Shown here piece by piece: positions 1 to 8,994 of a stretch of 64,000 nucleotides of DNA. The notes under the pieces are model-generated. The model saw nothing but the letters and a program-made list of their open reading frames with translations, searched no databases and had not been told where the DNA came from. The stretch covers positions 102,974 through 166,973 of the forward strand of contig NZ_JAETXM010000006.1 of the NCBI RefSeq assembly GCF_024494465.1, in the 5' to 3' direction. The stretch comes from Bacillus sp. V3B (lineage in GTDB: Bacteria > Bacillota > Bacilli > Bacillales > Cytobacillaceae). The position numbers and the translations under genes were made by a program. Position 1 is the first letter of the stretch. Each line of letters starts with the position of its first letter.

Positions 1-1034
1 AACTAACACTGGGTGATGAATTTAGCAAATCTAATCAGAAGGAAGCTATTTGTAGCTGTACTACTTTATCCAGAGATGAGGTTGTAGAATCAATTCGAGA
101 AATGAACTTAACGAGTACAAAAGAAGTGATGAATGTTCTCGGTTGGAATACGGTTGGTGGATGTTCAAAATGTAAACCTGCATTGAATTATTATTTAGGA
201 ATGATTAATCCACTTGAATATGAGGATGAAAAAGAATCTCGTTTTGTGAATGAGCGGTTACATGGAAATATTCAAAAAGATGGGACATTTTCAGTTGTAC
301 CAAGGATGTATGGTGGAGTTACGAATCCTGATCAATTACGGAAAATCGCTGATGTTGCTGACAAATACAACGTCCCATTACTTAAAGTGACAGGTGGACA
401 ACGGATTGATATGTTCGGAATAGAAAAAGATGATCTTCCAAAAGTCTGGGCTGACCTGGATATGCCATCGGGTTATGCTTACGGAAAAACGCTTCGAACA
501 GTCAAAACCTGTGTCGGTGAAAGTTTTTGCCGCTTTGGTACTCAAGATTCGATAGGACTAGGAGTTACATTAGAGAAGAAATTGGAACGTATAAATACTC
601 CACATAAATTTAAGATGGCGGTTTCTGCTTGCCCTCGTAACTGTGCTGAATCAGGTATTAAAGATCTTGGTGTTGTCGGTGTAGATGGTGGATGGCAAAT
701 TTATGTCGGTGGTAATGGTGGAACAGATTTAAGAGCTGCTGACCTATTGTGTAAAGTAAAAACAGATGAAGAAGTCATTGAGATAACAGGTGCTTATTTC
801 CAATATTACCGTGAAACAGGTATCTATATGGAAAGAACGTCTAAATGGGTCGAACGGATGGGACTCGATACAATTAAAGCAGTGATTGAAAATGAGGAAA
901 ATAGAAGTGAGTTAAATCAACGTTTAGATGAAGCGATATCTATAACACAAGAACCATGGAAAGCAGTTAGAGAGAGTGAAACGATTCAAAACGAGTTATA
1001 TCAAAAGGTTAAAATTCCAGCAATAGTAAAATAA
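1..1034 (+). CDS. nirB: Assimilatory nitrite reductase large subunit, C-terminal part (partial at window edge)
   Basis: The reading frame is open from the first bases, so this is the 3' end of a longer gene; the ATG at 102 is internal. The visible 343 residues contain the BFD-type [2Fe-2S] segment (ICSC followed by GGCSKC) and then the sulfite/nitrite reductase domain. The four cysteines for the [4Fe-4S]-siroheme centre are present as TCVGESFC and ACPRNC. The enzyme reduces nitrite to ammonium with NAD(P)H in the cytoplasm. It is followed at once by nirD and then by a siroheme-pathway methyltransferase, the nasD-nasE-nasF order known from Bacillus subtilis. The FAD/NAD domains lie outside the window. 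Confidence 0.95.
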   Translation, partial: LTLGDEFSKSNQKEAICSCTTLSRDEVVESIREMNLTSTKEVMNVLGWNTVGGCSKCKPALNYYLGMINPLEYEDEKESRFVNERLHGNIQKDGTFSVVPRMYGGVTNPDQLRKIADVADKYNVPLLKVTGGQRIDMFGIEKDDLPKVWADLDMPSGYAYGKTLRTVKTCVGESFCRFGTQDSIGLGVTLEKKLERINTPHKFKMAVSACPRNCAESGIKDLGVVGVDGGWQIYVGGNGGTDLRAADLLCKVKTDEEVIEITGAYFQYYRETGIYMERTSKWVERMGLDTIKAVIENEENRSELNQRLDEAISITQEPWKAVRESETIQNELYQKVKIPAIVK

Positions 1035-1055
1035 ACAAATATGGAGGAATGGATG

Positions 1056-1373
1056 ATGGAAAAAATTCTTCAACGATTCAAGGTAGCAACGGTGAGTGAA
1101 ATGCCAAAAAATATCGGGAAAACGGTTAGCATTGGCTCACACGAAATTGCTCTTTTCCACTTAGCCAATGGTGAATTTCGAGCAATCGAAAATCGCTGTC
1201 CACATAAAGGTGGAGTTCTTGTAGAAGGTATGGTAAGCGGTGAACATGTCTTTTGTCCGATGCATGATTGGAAAATTAATACTGCAGATGGGCAAGTCCA
1301 AAAACCAGATAATGGTTGCGTAAAAACGTTCACAGTGGAAGTAGAAAATGATGATGTTTATATCGTTCTATAA
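1056..1373 (+). CDS. nirD: Nitrite reductase small subunit, Rieske-type
   Basis: This 105-residue protein is the small subunit of the NirBD nitrite reductase. It has a Rieske-like [2Fe-2S] pattern, CPHKGG followed about 17 residues later by CPMHDW, giving two Cys-x-His pairs. GGAGG at 1043-1047 lies 8 bases before the ATG at 1056, so I prefer this start over the upstream ATG at 1041, which overlaps the Shine-Dalgarno, and over 1053. It begins about 20 bases after nirB and is surely cotranscribed with it. The length is normal for the family. Confidence 0.93.
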   Translation: MEKILQRFKVATVSEMPKNIGKTVSIGSHEIALFHLANGEFRAIENRCPHKGGVLVEGMVSGEHVFCPMHDWKINTADGQVQKPDNGCVKTFTVEVENDDVYIVL

Positions 1374-1488
1374 AAATGAAGTGAAAAGAATAAAATAGAA
1401 TCAATAATGATATAGGGTGTTCCCATCTAGGGACCATCCTATATCATAAAAAATAAGGGTTTATTAATGATGGATGTTGACATATTGT

Positions 1489-1551
1489 CTTTGGAGTATG
1501 TGGGCATGCGTTTTATTAGAATGAATAACGTCATGCACACGTACTCCAAAG
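1489..1551. repeat. Long imperfect palindrome between nirD and cobA
   Basis: CTTTGGAGTATGTGGGCATG (from 1489) is mirrored by CATGCACACGTACTCCAAAG (to 1551), giving a stem of about 20 bp with few mismatches. It has no T-run, so it is not a simple terminator. It could be a processing site, an operator or a small palindromic repeat unit. A second, weaker hairpin lies at 1407-1447 and is followed by A rather than T residues. Confidence 0.55.
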
Positions 1552-1644
1552 GTAATAAAGGCAGCAACAATGCTATTTAGCAAAGCCAAAAATAAAAAAC
1601 AGCTAATAAGTATAGTGATGGGATATAAAGAGGGGGATCAACGG

Positions 1645-2439
1645 ATGGATCGACAGATGGGAAAAGTATACTTAGTTGGAGCAGGTCCTGGAGACCCCGA
1701 TTTGATTACGATTAAAGCTCTAAAGTGTATACAAAAGGCTGATATTATTTTATATGATCGATTAGTGAATAAGAAATTATTAGATTCAGCAAAGAAAGAT
1801 GCAACATTCGTTTATTGCGGGAAGCTTCCAAAATGCCATACGATGAAACAGGAAACGATTAATCATCTTTTAGTGAAATTTGCTAAACAAGGGAAAGTTG
1901 TTACTCGTTTGAAGGGTGGAGATCCTTTAGTATTTGGTAGAGGTGCTGAGGAAGCAGAAGTATTGGTTCAACATGGAATTCTATTTGAGATTGTACCAGG
2001 TATTACATCAGGGATTGCAGCCCCAGCCTATGCTGGAATTCCTGTTACACATCGTGATTTAGGCAGTTCGTTTGCTGTTGTGACGGGACATGGTCCTAAG
2101 GGGATGCCTACTAATATTAACTGGAGTAGTCTAACAGGTATCGATACATTACTAGTTTATATGGGGATCGGACATCTATCTGAGATTTGTCATCAATTAA
2201 TTCTTCATGGAAAAAGTGCCGATACACCTATTGCTTTGGTTAATTGGGGAACCACGACTAAACAAAGAACAGTGACAGGGACACTAGCGTCTATTGTAGA
2301 AAAGGCAAAAATAGAAGGAATTGAAAATCCTAGCATGATTGTTATAGGTGAAGTCGTTCGCTTAAGAGACAAGCTTGCCTGGTTCGAGGAGTCGAACTCA
2401 GTGGAGAATGATTTGGTATTAGCGAGAGAAAGTGTATGA
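1645..2439 (+). CDS. cobA: Uroporphyrinogen-III C-methyltransferase (siroheme pathway)
   Basis: This is a SAM-dependent methyltransferase of 264 residues that converts uroporphyrinogen III to precorrin-2, the first step to siroheme, the cofactor of the adjacent NirB. Hallmarks are the N-terminal GAGPGDPDLIT loop, the RLKGGDPLVFGRG motif and VPGITS. The frame is open from 1570, but AAAGAGGGGG at 1627-1636 sits 8 bases before the ATG at 1645, which gives the normal family N-terminus (MDRQMGKVYLVG). It corresponds to nasF of B. subtilis. It lies about 270 bases after nirD, with a palindrome between them, so it may be an operon member with its own control. Confidence 0.92.
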   Translation: MDRQMGKVYLVGAGPGDPDLITIKALKCIQKADIILYDRLVNKKLLDSAKKDATFVYCGKLPKCHTMKQETINHLLVKFAKQGKVVTRLKGGDPLVFGRGAEEAEVLVQHGILFEIVPGITSGIAAPAYAGIPVTHRDLGSSFAVVTGHGPKGMPTNINWSSLTGIDTLLVYMGIGHLSEICHQLILHGKSADTPIALVNWGTTTKQRTVTGTLASIVEKAKIEGIENPSMIVIGEVVRLRDKLAWFEESNSVENDLVLARESV

Positions 2440-2475
2440 AAGCTGTCTTTTACTTATAAGAAGATGATGTCAAGC

Positions 2476-2511
2476 GGTAAGCTCCAGTGCATTTTGACTG
2501 GAGCTTTTACC
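2476..2511 (+). terminator. Intrinsic terminator after cobA
   Basis: GGTAA-GCTCCAGT pairs with ACTGGAGC-TTTTACC around an 8-base loop, giving a stem of about 13 bp with one bulge. The U tract is short and interrupted. It closes the nir/cobA unit before the next gene. Confidence 0.65.
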
Positions 2512-2614
2512 ATTTTCCTTAGTAAAAAGTGGAAAGGGGTATTGGTTTGCTTGTTTCGGCTAAGTTAAGTAGAATAGATAGGATAACTTTAATGTTTTGA
2601 AATGAGGGTACTAA

Positions 2615-3682
2615 ATGAATAAAGAATCCATATATGGTTTAACATTTGATCAACTGACAGCATGGCTTTTGGAACATGGACATAAAAAATTTCGGGCCAC
2701 CCAGATCTGGGATTGGTTATATATTAAACGTGTAACGGACTTTTCTCACATGCGTAATATTAGTAAAGAGTGCATTCAATTATTGGATGATCACTTTTAC
2801 ATCCAGACCTTAAGCTTGAACACGAAGCAGGAATCAGAGGATGGAACGATTAAGTTTTTGTTTAATTTAAAAGATGGCAATCTAATTGAAACGGTATTAA
2901 TGAGACATAAATACGGATTGTCGGTTTGTGTTACTACTCAAGTAGGTTGTAATATTGGCTGTAGTTTTTGTGCTAGTGGGATCTTAGCGAAAACACGCGA
3001 CCTAAGCAGTGGAGAAATTGTGGAACAGATTATGAATGTTCAACATCATTTGGATGAAAAGGGACAAGATGAAAGAGTAAGTCATATTGTGGTCATGGGG
3101 ATTGGTGAACCATTTGATAACTTTGATAACTTGATTGACTTTTTACAAGTGGTTAAGGATCAAAAAGGCCTTGCTATTGGTGCAAGACATATTACGGTAT
3201 CGACAAGTGGTCTTTCAGATAAAATCTATGATTTTGCGGACCTTAATACGCAAATCAACCTAGCGATTTCCTTGCATGCTCCAAATAATGAACTTCGGTC
3301 TCGCATTATGAAAATAAATCGTGCTATTCCGATAGAGAAATTAATGGAAGCCGTTGATTATTATTTAGAGAAGACAAATCGAAGAATTACGATCGAATAT
3401 ATACTCTTGAAGGACGTTAATGATCATAAAGAAGAAGCCCTTCAACTGGCTAACTTGCTAAGCAACAAAAGACATCTTGCATATGTGAACTTAATTCCTT
3501 ATAATCCTGTGAATGAACATATTCAATATGAAAGAAGCGAAAAAGAGTCGATCCTCTCCTTCTATGATACATTGAAAAAGAGAGGGATTAATTGTGGAGT
3601 CCGTCATGAGCAAGGGACAGATATTGATGCAGCTTGTGGACAGTTAAGAAGTAAACAAATGAAAAAAGTAAAATCTAAATAA
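2615..3682 (+). CDS. rlmN: RlmN-family radical SAM 23S rRNA (adenine-2503-C2) methyltransferase
   Basis: This 355-residue radical SAM enzyme is predicted to methylate C2 of A2503 in 23S rRNA (and A37 in some tRNAs). The [4Fe-4S] motif is [12 protein letters not shown] (CxxxCxxC), and the second catalytic cysteine lies in [11 protein letters not shown] near the C-terminus. The segment [10 protein letters not shown] is the RlmN form of the SAM-binding loop. Standard Bacillus RlmN (YloN) has CASTLGG after the cluster, whereas this protein has CASGILA, so it may be a divergent second copy rather than the housekeeping enzyme. It stands alone between two terminators. ATGAGGG precedes the ATG. Confidence 0.88.
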   Translation: MNKESIYGLTFDQLTAWLLEHGHKKFRATQIWDWLYIKRVTDFSHMRNISKECIQLLDDHFYIQTLSLNTKQESEDGTIKFLFNLKDGNLIETVLMRHKYGLSVCVTTQVGCNIGCSFCASGILAKTRDLSSGEIVEQIMNVQHHLDEKGQDERVSHIVVMGIGEPFDNFDNLIDFLQVVKDQKGLAIGARHITVSTSGLSDKIYDFADLNTQINLAISLHAPNNELRSRIMKINRAIPIEKLMEAVDYYLEKTNRRITIEYILLKDVNDHKEEALQLANLLSNKRHLAYVNLIPYNPVNEHIQYERSEKESILSFYDTLKKRGINCGVRHEQGTDIDAACGQLRSKQMKKVKSK

Positions 3683-3706
3683 CTTTATTGCAGATAATAT
3701 CATTTG

Positions 3707-3750
3707 AAGGAGCCCAATCCCCATAAAGGCGGATTAGGCTCCTTTATTTT
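3707..3750 (+). terminator. Intrinsic terminator after rlmN
   Basis: AAGGAGCCCAATCC and GGATTAGGCTCCTT form a 14-bp stem with one mismatch, followed by TATTTTG. The A-rich left flank may let it also act on the opposite strand. The rest of the 3683-4066 gap holds no gene. Confidence 0.85.
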
Positions 3751-3998
3751 GTTTCATTATTTATGAAAGCTACGTATGCATCAAGCAAGCTCAATAGTTT
3801 CACAAAAATAACATATTTGTCATATTTATGTCGATTGGAGGTGCATCCATAATAGTATAATAAAATTAGATTAAAGAGAGAAATGTATGTTTAGTTAGCA
3901 AAACTTCCCGTAAATGAAACATTCCTATTTAAAAGCTAGCAATTTTTGTTAGTTTTAAGTGAGAAGATATATTAAATTAAAATAATTATTAAAAAGGT

Positions 3999-4036
3999 TT
4001 GACTTTCATTTGATATCTATATTATAATTAATTTAA
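3999..4036 (+). promoter_or_regulatory. Sigma-A promoter of the Grx-TrxR fusion gene with a PerR-like box
   Basis: TTGACT (3999-4004), an 18-base spacer and TATAAT (4023-4028) form a good sigma-A promoter. TTATAATTAATTTAA at 4022-4036 matches the PerR box TTATAATNATTATAA at all but two positions. AATAATTATT palindromes flank the promoter (3981-3990 and about 4039-4048). Control by a Fur/PerR-type regulator is an inference only. Confidence 0.5.
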
Positions 4037-4066
4037 AGAAATAATTATTATCAGGAGGTTGGGAGA

Positions 4067-5335
4067 ATGTCCAAACATGAAGTGATTGTTTATAGTAGTA
4101 CGGGTTGCCACTATTGTGCAAAGGTAAAAGAATTTCTAACAGATCATGGAATTGAATTTGAAGAGCGTAATGCTTCTGTTCATAAGGAGTACTTTGACGA
4201 ATTAAAAGAACGGAAAGTAATGGGTACTCCAGCCACTTATATTAATGGGAAACTTGTATTAGGCTTTCAAGAGAAAAAATTCAATAAGCTCCTAGGTCTT
4301 TCAGAAGAAAGCGCCGTTGCTACTTCAGCTTCTCAGGAAGAAAACAAAGTAGAAAATCCTGATGCGATTTTTAAGGTAGTATCAGATAAAGACTTTGAAG
4401 AAGTATATGATTTGGTCACAATTGGTGGTGGACCTGCCGGAGCTTCAGCTGCTGTTTACGCTGCCCGTGGAAAGTTAAAAACACTTGTTATCGATAAAGC
4501 TCCTAAAGCTGGTACACTCGCAATTACTCATAAAATAGCCAACTATCCTGGTGTTCGTGAAGAATTAACTGGACTTGAACTACTAACGAGAATGCAAGCT
4601 CAAGCAAAAGACTTTGGAGCAGAATTTATTCGCTCAACTGTTCTTTCTGTTGACTTTTCAGATGAAATCAAAAAGATTGAAATTGCTGAAGGAACGATTC
4701 AAGCGAAAAGTGTCTTTGTTGCTGTTGGTGCAAAAGCCGCATCTAATAAGATTAAAGGGGAAGAGGAATTTACCGGTCGTGGCGTGAGCTATTGTTCAAC
4801 ATGTGATGCTGCTTTCTATCAAGATCAAGTAGTTGCCGTAGTGGGTGATAATGATGAAGCGATTCATGAAGCAGAAACATTAGCTAAATATTGCAAAACG
4901 GTAAAATTATTAATCCCAGTTGAAAAGCTAAAAGGCGATACCGACCTTTCTTCACTAGAAAATAATCCGAAGGTTGAAATTTACAAACGTCACCGCGTAA
5001 GAGAAATCATTGGTACTGACGGTGTTGAGAAAATTGTTATCCTAAATGATAAAAAGAAAGAACAAGTATGGGATATTGATGGTGTTTTCCTTTATCTTGG
5101 AGGAATGAAGCCAGGAACAGATTTCTTAAAAGATGCTGTTGAAAGGGACGAAGAAGGGTACGTCGTGGTTGATCAAAATCTTCATACAAATGTTGAAGGA
5201 GTCTTTGCCGGTGGTGATGCGAGAAGAACACCAATCAAACAAGCGGTTATTTCAGCAGCTGATGGAGCCATTGCCGCATTATTTGCCGACCAGCATGTCA
5301 ATAAACGGAAACAACTCAGACCACAATATAGCTAA
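4067..5335 (+). CDS. Glutaredoxin-thioredoxin reductase-like fusion flavoprotein
   Basis: This is a 422-residue two-domain protein. Residues about 4-75 are a glutaredoxin-like domain with a CHYC active site (C14, C17) and the cis-proline motif GTPAT. Residues about 110-410 are a TrxB-like flavoprotein with the FAD loop IGGGPAGASAA, a CSTCDAAF redox pair and the C-terminal GVFAGGDARRTP FAD motif. The pyridine-nucleotide subdomain is unusual: GGGDSA is replaced by VGDNDEA, and the HRR motif that binds the NADPH 2'-phosphate is replaced by IPVEK. The electron donor may therefore not be NADPH. AGGAGG precedes the ATG. It is a single-gene unit with its own promoter and terminator. A redox role is secure, but the partner is unknown. 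Confidence 0.85.
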   Translation: MSKHEVIVYSSTGCHYCAKVKEFLTDHGIEFEERNASVHKEYFDELKERKVMGTPATYINGKLVLGFQEKKFNKLLGLSEESAVATSASQEENKVENPDAIFKVVSDKDFEEVYDLVTIGGGPAGASAAVYAARGKLKTLVIDKAPKAGTLAITHKIANYPGVREELTGLELLTRMQAQAKDFGAEFIRSTVLSVDFSDEIKKIEIAEGTIQAKSVFVAVGAKAASNKIKGEEEFTGRGVSYCSTCDAAFYQDQVVAVVGDNDEAIHEAETLAKYCKTVKLLIPVEKLKGDTDLSSLENNPKVEIYKRHRVREIIGTDGVEKIVILNDKKKEQVWDIDGVFLYLGGMKPGTDFLKDAVERDEEGYVVVDQNLHTNVEGVFAGGDARRTPIKQAVISAADGAIAALFADQHVNKRKQLRPQYS

Positions 5336-5348
5336 ACCAACATGATAT

Positions 5349-5397
5349 AACAAGAAAAGAGCCAAATCTATTAAACGGATTTGGTTTTCTTCTTGTT
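5349..5397 (+). terminator. Intrinsic terminator after the Grx-TrxR gene
   Basis: AACAAGAAAAGAGCCAAATC pairs with GATTTGGTTTTCTTCTTGTT around a short loop. The right arm itself supplies T-rich sequence. The remainder of the gap to 5640 shows no gene. Confidence 0.85.
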
Positions 5398-5640
5398 TAA
5401 ATAAGCAGTTCGAGATTCTCAAATAAGTTATTCCATGGAATAAAACACATGGCCGCATACACCAAAGGCAAATTTTCAACATTAATCATTAACATAGTCT
5501 TACTATAAAAATATTGTGGAATGATTATGATAGAATAAGATGACTTGATTGATAAAGGAATACAAACTCTAGATAAAATTTATGGATAGGTTTGAGATGA
5601 ATAAAAATCGATAATAAATAGTAGGAAGGAGTTGAGTAGA

Positions 5641-6597
5641 GTGGATAATGATCATGGAAAGCAGATGACTTATATTTATAATTATTCATATCGAGAAGAT
5701 GAACGCTCCTTGTGTGCTTTAGAGATGCGTTCCTTTTTTGGCGTGGATTCAAAGTCTAATATCTTAGAAAGCACCTTGAAAATTGATCCAAGTAGAAGCC
5801 CCTTTATAAAGGAAAGAATAGATGTTATCTGTGAAGGTCAAAATTTACAGGATATTGTAGAGCAGGTAAAAGGCTTACCCCCATTAGAATCGACTTTCAA
5901 AGTTATTTTTGTTAAAAAGAGTGATCAGGATGAATCTGAAAAAGTGAGATTTAAGGAACGGCGTATAATTGAGCGGGAAATTGGTTTACATATCCCTGGT
6001 GAGGCGGATCTACTTAATCCTGAGCAAATATTTGGTGTTATGATCGTGAATGGACGATGGGTATTCGGAAAATACTTTAAGAATGAGGCGATATGGTTAC
6101 AACATCAAAAGAAGCCGCATAGTTATTCGACTGCACTTAGCACACGTGTCGCACGTTCAGTAGCGAATATTGCTGTTCCGAATCCAACTGGAATAAAAGC
6201 CATTGATCCTTGTTGCGGAATTGGTACGGTATTGGTGGAAGCTCTATCGATGGGAATTGACATTGTGGGGAGTGATATTAATCCGCTTATCCTTCCTGGA
6301 GTACGAGAAAACATAGCCTATTTTGGATTAGAAGGAGACGTATCACTAATGGACATTCGACATGTCACAGACAGTTATGATGTGGCCATTATTGATATGC
6401 CCTACAATTTATGTTCTGTGATAACACCTGAAGAGCAATTGGAGATGCTTCAAAGTGCCCGTAAATTTGCCCATAAACTGGTTATAATAACGATTGAACC
6501 AATCGATTCCATTATTATTCGTGCGGGATTTGTGATTGTAGACCGTTGTATTGTCAAAAAAGGGATGTTTGTTCGTCAAATAATTGTTTGTGAGTAA
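5641..6597 (+). CDS. TRM11/RlmKL-like SAM-dependent RNA methyltransferase
   Basis: The protein has 318 residues. The C-terminal half is a Rossmann methyltransferase: PHSYSTALSTRVAR resembles the pre-motif of THUMP-associated N2-guanine methylases, DPCCGIGTVLVEA is SAM motif I, and IIDMPYNLC replaces the usual (N/D)PP(Y/F) catalytic motif. The N-terminal half shows no motif I can name. An RNA guanine (tRNA or rRNA) is the likely substrate. The frame opens with TTG at 5632, but AGGAAGGA at 5623-5630 abuts that codon, so the GTG at 5641 is the better start. It is followed 25 bases later by dbpA, another RNA-modification or assembly gene. Confidence 0.75.
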   Translation: MDNDHGKQMTYIYNYSYREDERSLCALEMRSFFGVDSKSNILESTLKIDPSRSPFIKERIDVICEGQNLQDIVEQVKGLPPLESTFKVIFVKKSDQDESEKVRFKERRIIEREIGLHIPGEADLLNPEQIFGVMIVNGRWVFGKYFKNEAIWLQHQKKPHSYSTALSTRVARSVANIAVPNPTGIKAIDPCCGIGTVLVEALSMGIDIVGSDINPLILPGVRENIAYFGLEGDVSLMDIRHVTDSYDVAIIDMPYNLCSVITPEEQLEMLQSARKFAHKLVIITIEPIDSIIIRAGFVIVDRCIVKKGMFVRQIIVCE

Positions 6598-6622
6598 AAA
6601 TACAATAAAATGAGGTTACTAC

Positions 6623-8065
6623 ATGAGTAAAAGCTTTAAAGATTATAAACTAAGTGAGGAGATCGTAAGAGCACTCTCTAGTTTGAACTATGAAAGTCCG
6701 ACCGAGGTTCAAAGTAAAGTTATACCTATTGCGTTAGAAAAAAAGGATCTTGTAGTCAAATCACAAACGGGAAGTGGAAAAACAGCTTCTTTTGGGATTC
6801 CGATTTGTGAAATGGTTGATTGGGAAGAAAATAAGCCGCAATGCTTAATCCTGACCCCGACTCGTGAACTTGCTGCTCAAGTGAAAGAGGATATAACGAA
6901 TATCGGAAGATTTAAACGGATTAAAGCTGCGGCCGTATTTGGAAAGCAGCCATTTGCGAAGCAAAAAATAGAACTAAAGCAAAAAACACATGTTGTCGTA
7001 GGTACTCCTGGACGGGTGCTTGATCATATCGAAAAAGGTACGCTTGCATTAGAGCGAATACAATATCTTATTATTGATGAAGCGGATGAAATGTTGAATA
7101 TGGGGTTCATTGATCAAGTCGAGGCGATTATAGAAAAGCTCCCTACAGATCGAATCACTTCTGTTTTTTCAGCTACCATGCCAGAGGATATCAAAAACCT
7201 CTGTCACAAGCATATGAAAGATCCAAGTGAAATTGAAATCAAGGCTACCGGCATCACGACGGCCAGTATTGAACATGCACTTGTGGAAGTAAGGGAAGAA
7301 AATAAGTTTTCTCTTCTGAAAGATATTACGACTGTGGAAAACCCAGATAGTTGTATCATTTTTTGCCGCACGCAAGAACAAGTAAATATTGTGTTCGAGC
7401 AATTGGATCGTGCCGACTATCCATGTGATAAAATTCATGGAGGGATGTATCAAGAGGATCGGTTTGCGGTTATGAATGAATTTAAACGAGGCGAATTCGG
7501 CTACTTAGTCGCGACAGATGTAGCGGCAAGAGGAATTGATATTGAGAATATCTCGCTGGTCATTAATTATGACATTCCATTAGAAAAGGAAAGCTATGTC
7601 CATCGAACAGGAAGAACAGGTCGTGCTGGTAAAACAGGAAAAGCGATTACCTTTATGACGCCTTATGAAGAAAAGTTCTTAGCAGTCATTGAAGACTATA
7701 TCGGTTTTGAGATACCCAGAGTGGATGTTCCTTCAAAGGACGAAGTTGAAAGAGGGAAAGCAGCTTTTGAAGAAAAACTAAATGCTGAACCTATTTTGAA
7801 AGAAGATAAGAGTGCACAATTAAATAAAGGAATCATGAAGCTCTATTTTAATGGTGGAAAGAAAAAGAAGCTTCGAGCGGTAGATTTTGTTGGAACGATT
7901 GCGAAAATCGAAGGGGTCACAGCTAATGATATCGGAATTATTACGATACAAGAGAATGTGTCGTATGTTGAGATATTAAATGGCAAAGGCCCAATCGTCT
8001 TAAAAGCCATGAAGAAAACAACAGTAAAAGGAAAGCTGTTAAAAGTACACCCAGCACTCAAGTAG
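6623..8065 (+). CDS. dbpA: DEAD-box ATP-dependent RNA helicase DbpA (YxiN type)
   Basis: This is a 480-residue helicase, the same size as Bacillus YxiN. It has the Q-motif region, SQTGSGKT (motif I), PTRELAAQ (Ia), TPGR (Ib), DEAD (II), SAT (III), DVAARGID (V) and [10 protein letters not shown] (VI). The last 75 or so residues, from [13 protein letters not shown] onward, form the DbpA RNA-binding domain that recognises hairpin 92 of 23S rRNA. It is expected to act in 50S ribosome assembly. The weak site ATGAGG precedes the ATG. It may be cotranscribed with the methyltransferase upstream. Confidence 0.95.
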   Translation: MSKSFKDYKLSEEIVRALSSLNYESPTEVQSKVIPIALEKKDLVVKSQTGSGKTASFGIPICEMVDWEENKPQCLILTPTRELAAQVKEDITNIGRFKRIKAAAVFGKQPFAKQKIELKQKTHVVVGTPGRVLDHIEKGTLALERIQYLIIDEADEMLNMGFIDQVEAIIEKLPTDRITSVFSATMPEDIKNLCHKHMKDPSEIEIKATGITTASIEHALVEVREENKFSLLKDITTVENPDSCIIFCRTQEQVNIVFEQLDRADYPCDKIHGGMYQEDRFAVMNEFKRGEFGYLVATDVAARGIDIENISLVINYDIPLEKESYVHRTGRTGRAGKTGKAITFMTPYEEKFLAVIEDYIGFEIPRVDVPSKDEVERGKAAFEEKLNAEPILKEDKSAQLNKGIMKLYFNGGKKKKLRAVDFVGTIAKIEGVTANDIGIITIQENVSYVEILNGKGPIVLKAMKKTTVKGKLLKVHPALK

Positions 8066-8212
8066 AGGTTGTAAGCACCACATTTAGGATTTATTTCTAA
8101 GGGTGTTCTTGAAATTTATGAAGTTTATATGAACATGTAGAGATGTACTATTAAAATAAGGTATAGTTATACTGTAATGATTTTTAGTGAATAAATAGGA
8201 GGAATGCATACA

Positions 8213-8413
8213 ATGTTATCAAATATTGGTGTTCCAGGGTTAGTCTTAATTATTGTTTTGGCTCTTATTGTATTTGGACCAAAGAAGTTACCTGAACTTG
8301 GCCGTGCAGTTGGGCAAACATTAGGTGAATTCAAAAAGTCTGCACGTGAACTCACAGGTGATGTTGTCGAAGAAATCAATGAGGTAAAAAAAGAAGTAGT
8401 TAAATCTAAATAA
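8213..8413 (+). CDS. tatA: Sec-independent translocase protein TatA
   Basis: This is a 66-residue TatA: one N-terminal membrane helix ([16 protein letters not shown]), the conserved [11 protein letters not shown] hinge, an amphipathic helix and a charged tail. It oligomerises to form the twin-arginine export channel. GGAGG at 8198-8202 is only one base from the ATG at 8204 but 10 bases from the ATG at 8213. The latter gives MLSNIGVPG, like TatAd of B. subtilis, so it is the preferred start. No tatC lies next to it in this window. Confidence 0.93.
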   Translation: MLSNIGVPGLVLIIVLALIVFGPKKLPELGRAVGQTLGEFKKSARELTGDVVEEINEVKKEVVKSK

Positions 8414-8456
8414 TAAGTGGGAGTTTTTGTTGTATCCCTTCCTTTTTAATTATATT

Positions 8457-8496
8457 AGAGGGCTGACCCCTAGAGCAAAGGGGTCAGTCTCTTTGT
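8457..8496 (+). terminator. Intrinsic terminator after tatA
   Basis: AGAGGGCTGACCCCT pairs with AGGGGTCAGTCTCT, followed by TTGTTT. This is a strong GC-rich hairpin. Confidence 0.85.
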
Positions 8497-8537
8497 TTAT
8501 TCTAAAAAGCTTATTTTTGGTACCTATATAGATGTGA

Positions 8538-8894
8538 ATGACATGCGGGCTGTATCAAATTGGTCTAGCTATCATTTTAACCGTTTTCTCATGCGTCATT
8601 TTTTATTTATTATCCAAATATAATTATGGAAAAGGGAAGGATACCCAAATTTTAAAGGTAACTGTTCCTGAAAATTTAAATCCTGAAAATTTGTTTGATG
8701 ATATACTTGAAAATCATACTGATCATCATGTGCTTCGACAAGTCGAAACGACGAATCTTGGAACAATGATCCGATATACATTCGCCATTAGAAGTAAAAA
8801 TGAAACAAAGGATCAAGATCTATTAAACTTAATTAGAGAAAGGAATGCAAATTTGCAGGTGAGTCTTTCGTACTTACAGACGATGATGGATTAA
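8538..8894 (+). pseudogene. C-terminal fragment of a DUF4956-type membrane protein
   Basis: The 118-residue frame begins in what looks like the last membrane segments of a DUF4956 protein (GLYQIGLAIILTVFSCVIFY) and continues through the cytoplasmic tail (ILKVTVPENL, FDDILENHTD, TTNLGTMIRYTF). Family members normally have about 220 residues with four membrane helices, so the N-terminal half is missing. No good ribosome-binding site precedes the ATG. I therefore read it as a truncated remnant, although a short functional protein cannot be excluded. A terminator lies 54 bases before it. Confidence 0.6.
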
Positions 8895-8909
8895 CTGACT
8901 TCTATATAC

Positions 8910-8971
8910 TTGATCAAAATAAAAGAAGCAAGTAGCACCAAAAAGTGCCTTGCTTCTTTTATTTTGATCAA
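8910..8971. terminator. Bidirectional terminator between the DUF4956 fragment and the BCCT gene
   Basis: TTGATCAAAATAAAAGAAGC and its exact complement flank a small inner stem (GCAC/GTGC), giving a hairpin of more than 20 bp. The A- and T-rich arms supply a U tract on both strands. It sits between convergent genes. Confidence 0.92.
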
Positions 8972-8994
8972 AAGTTCAGGAAATAAAGGTAGCT

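Noticed and set aside
1407..1447. Hairpin after nirD as a rho-independent terminator
   Set aside because: The stem is good but is followed by AAAAAAT rather than T residues on the plus strand.
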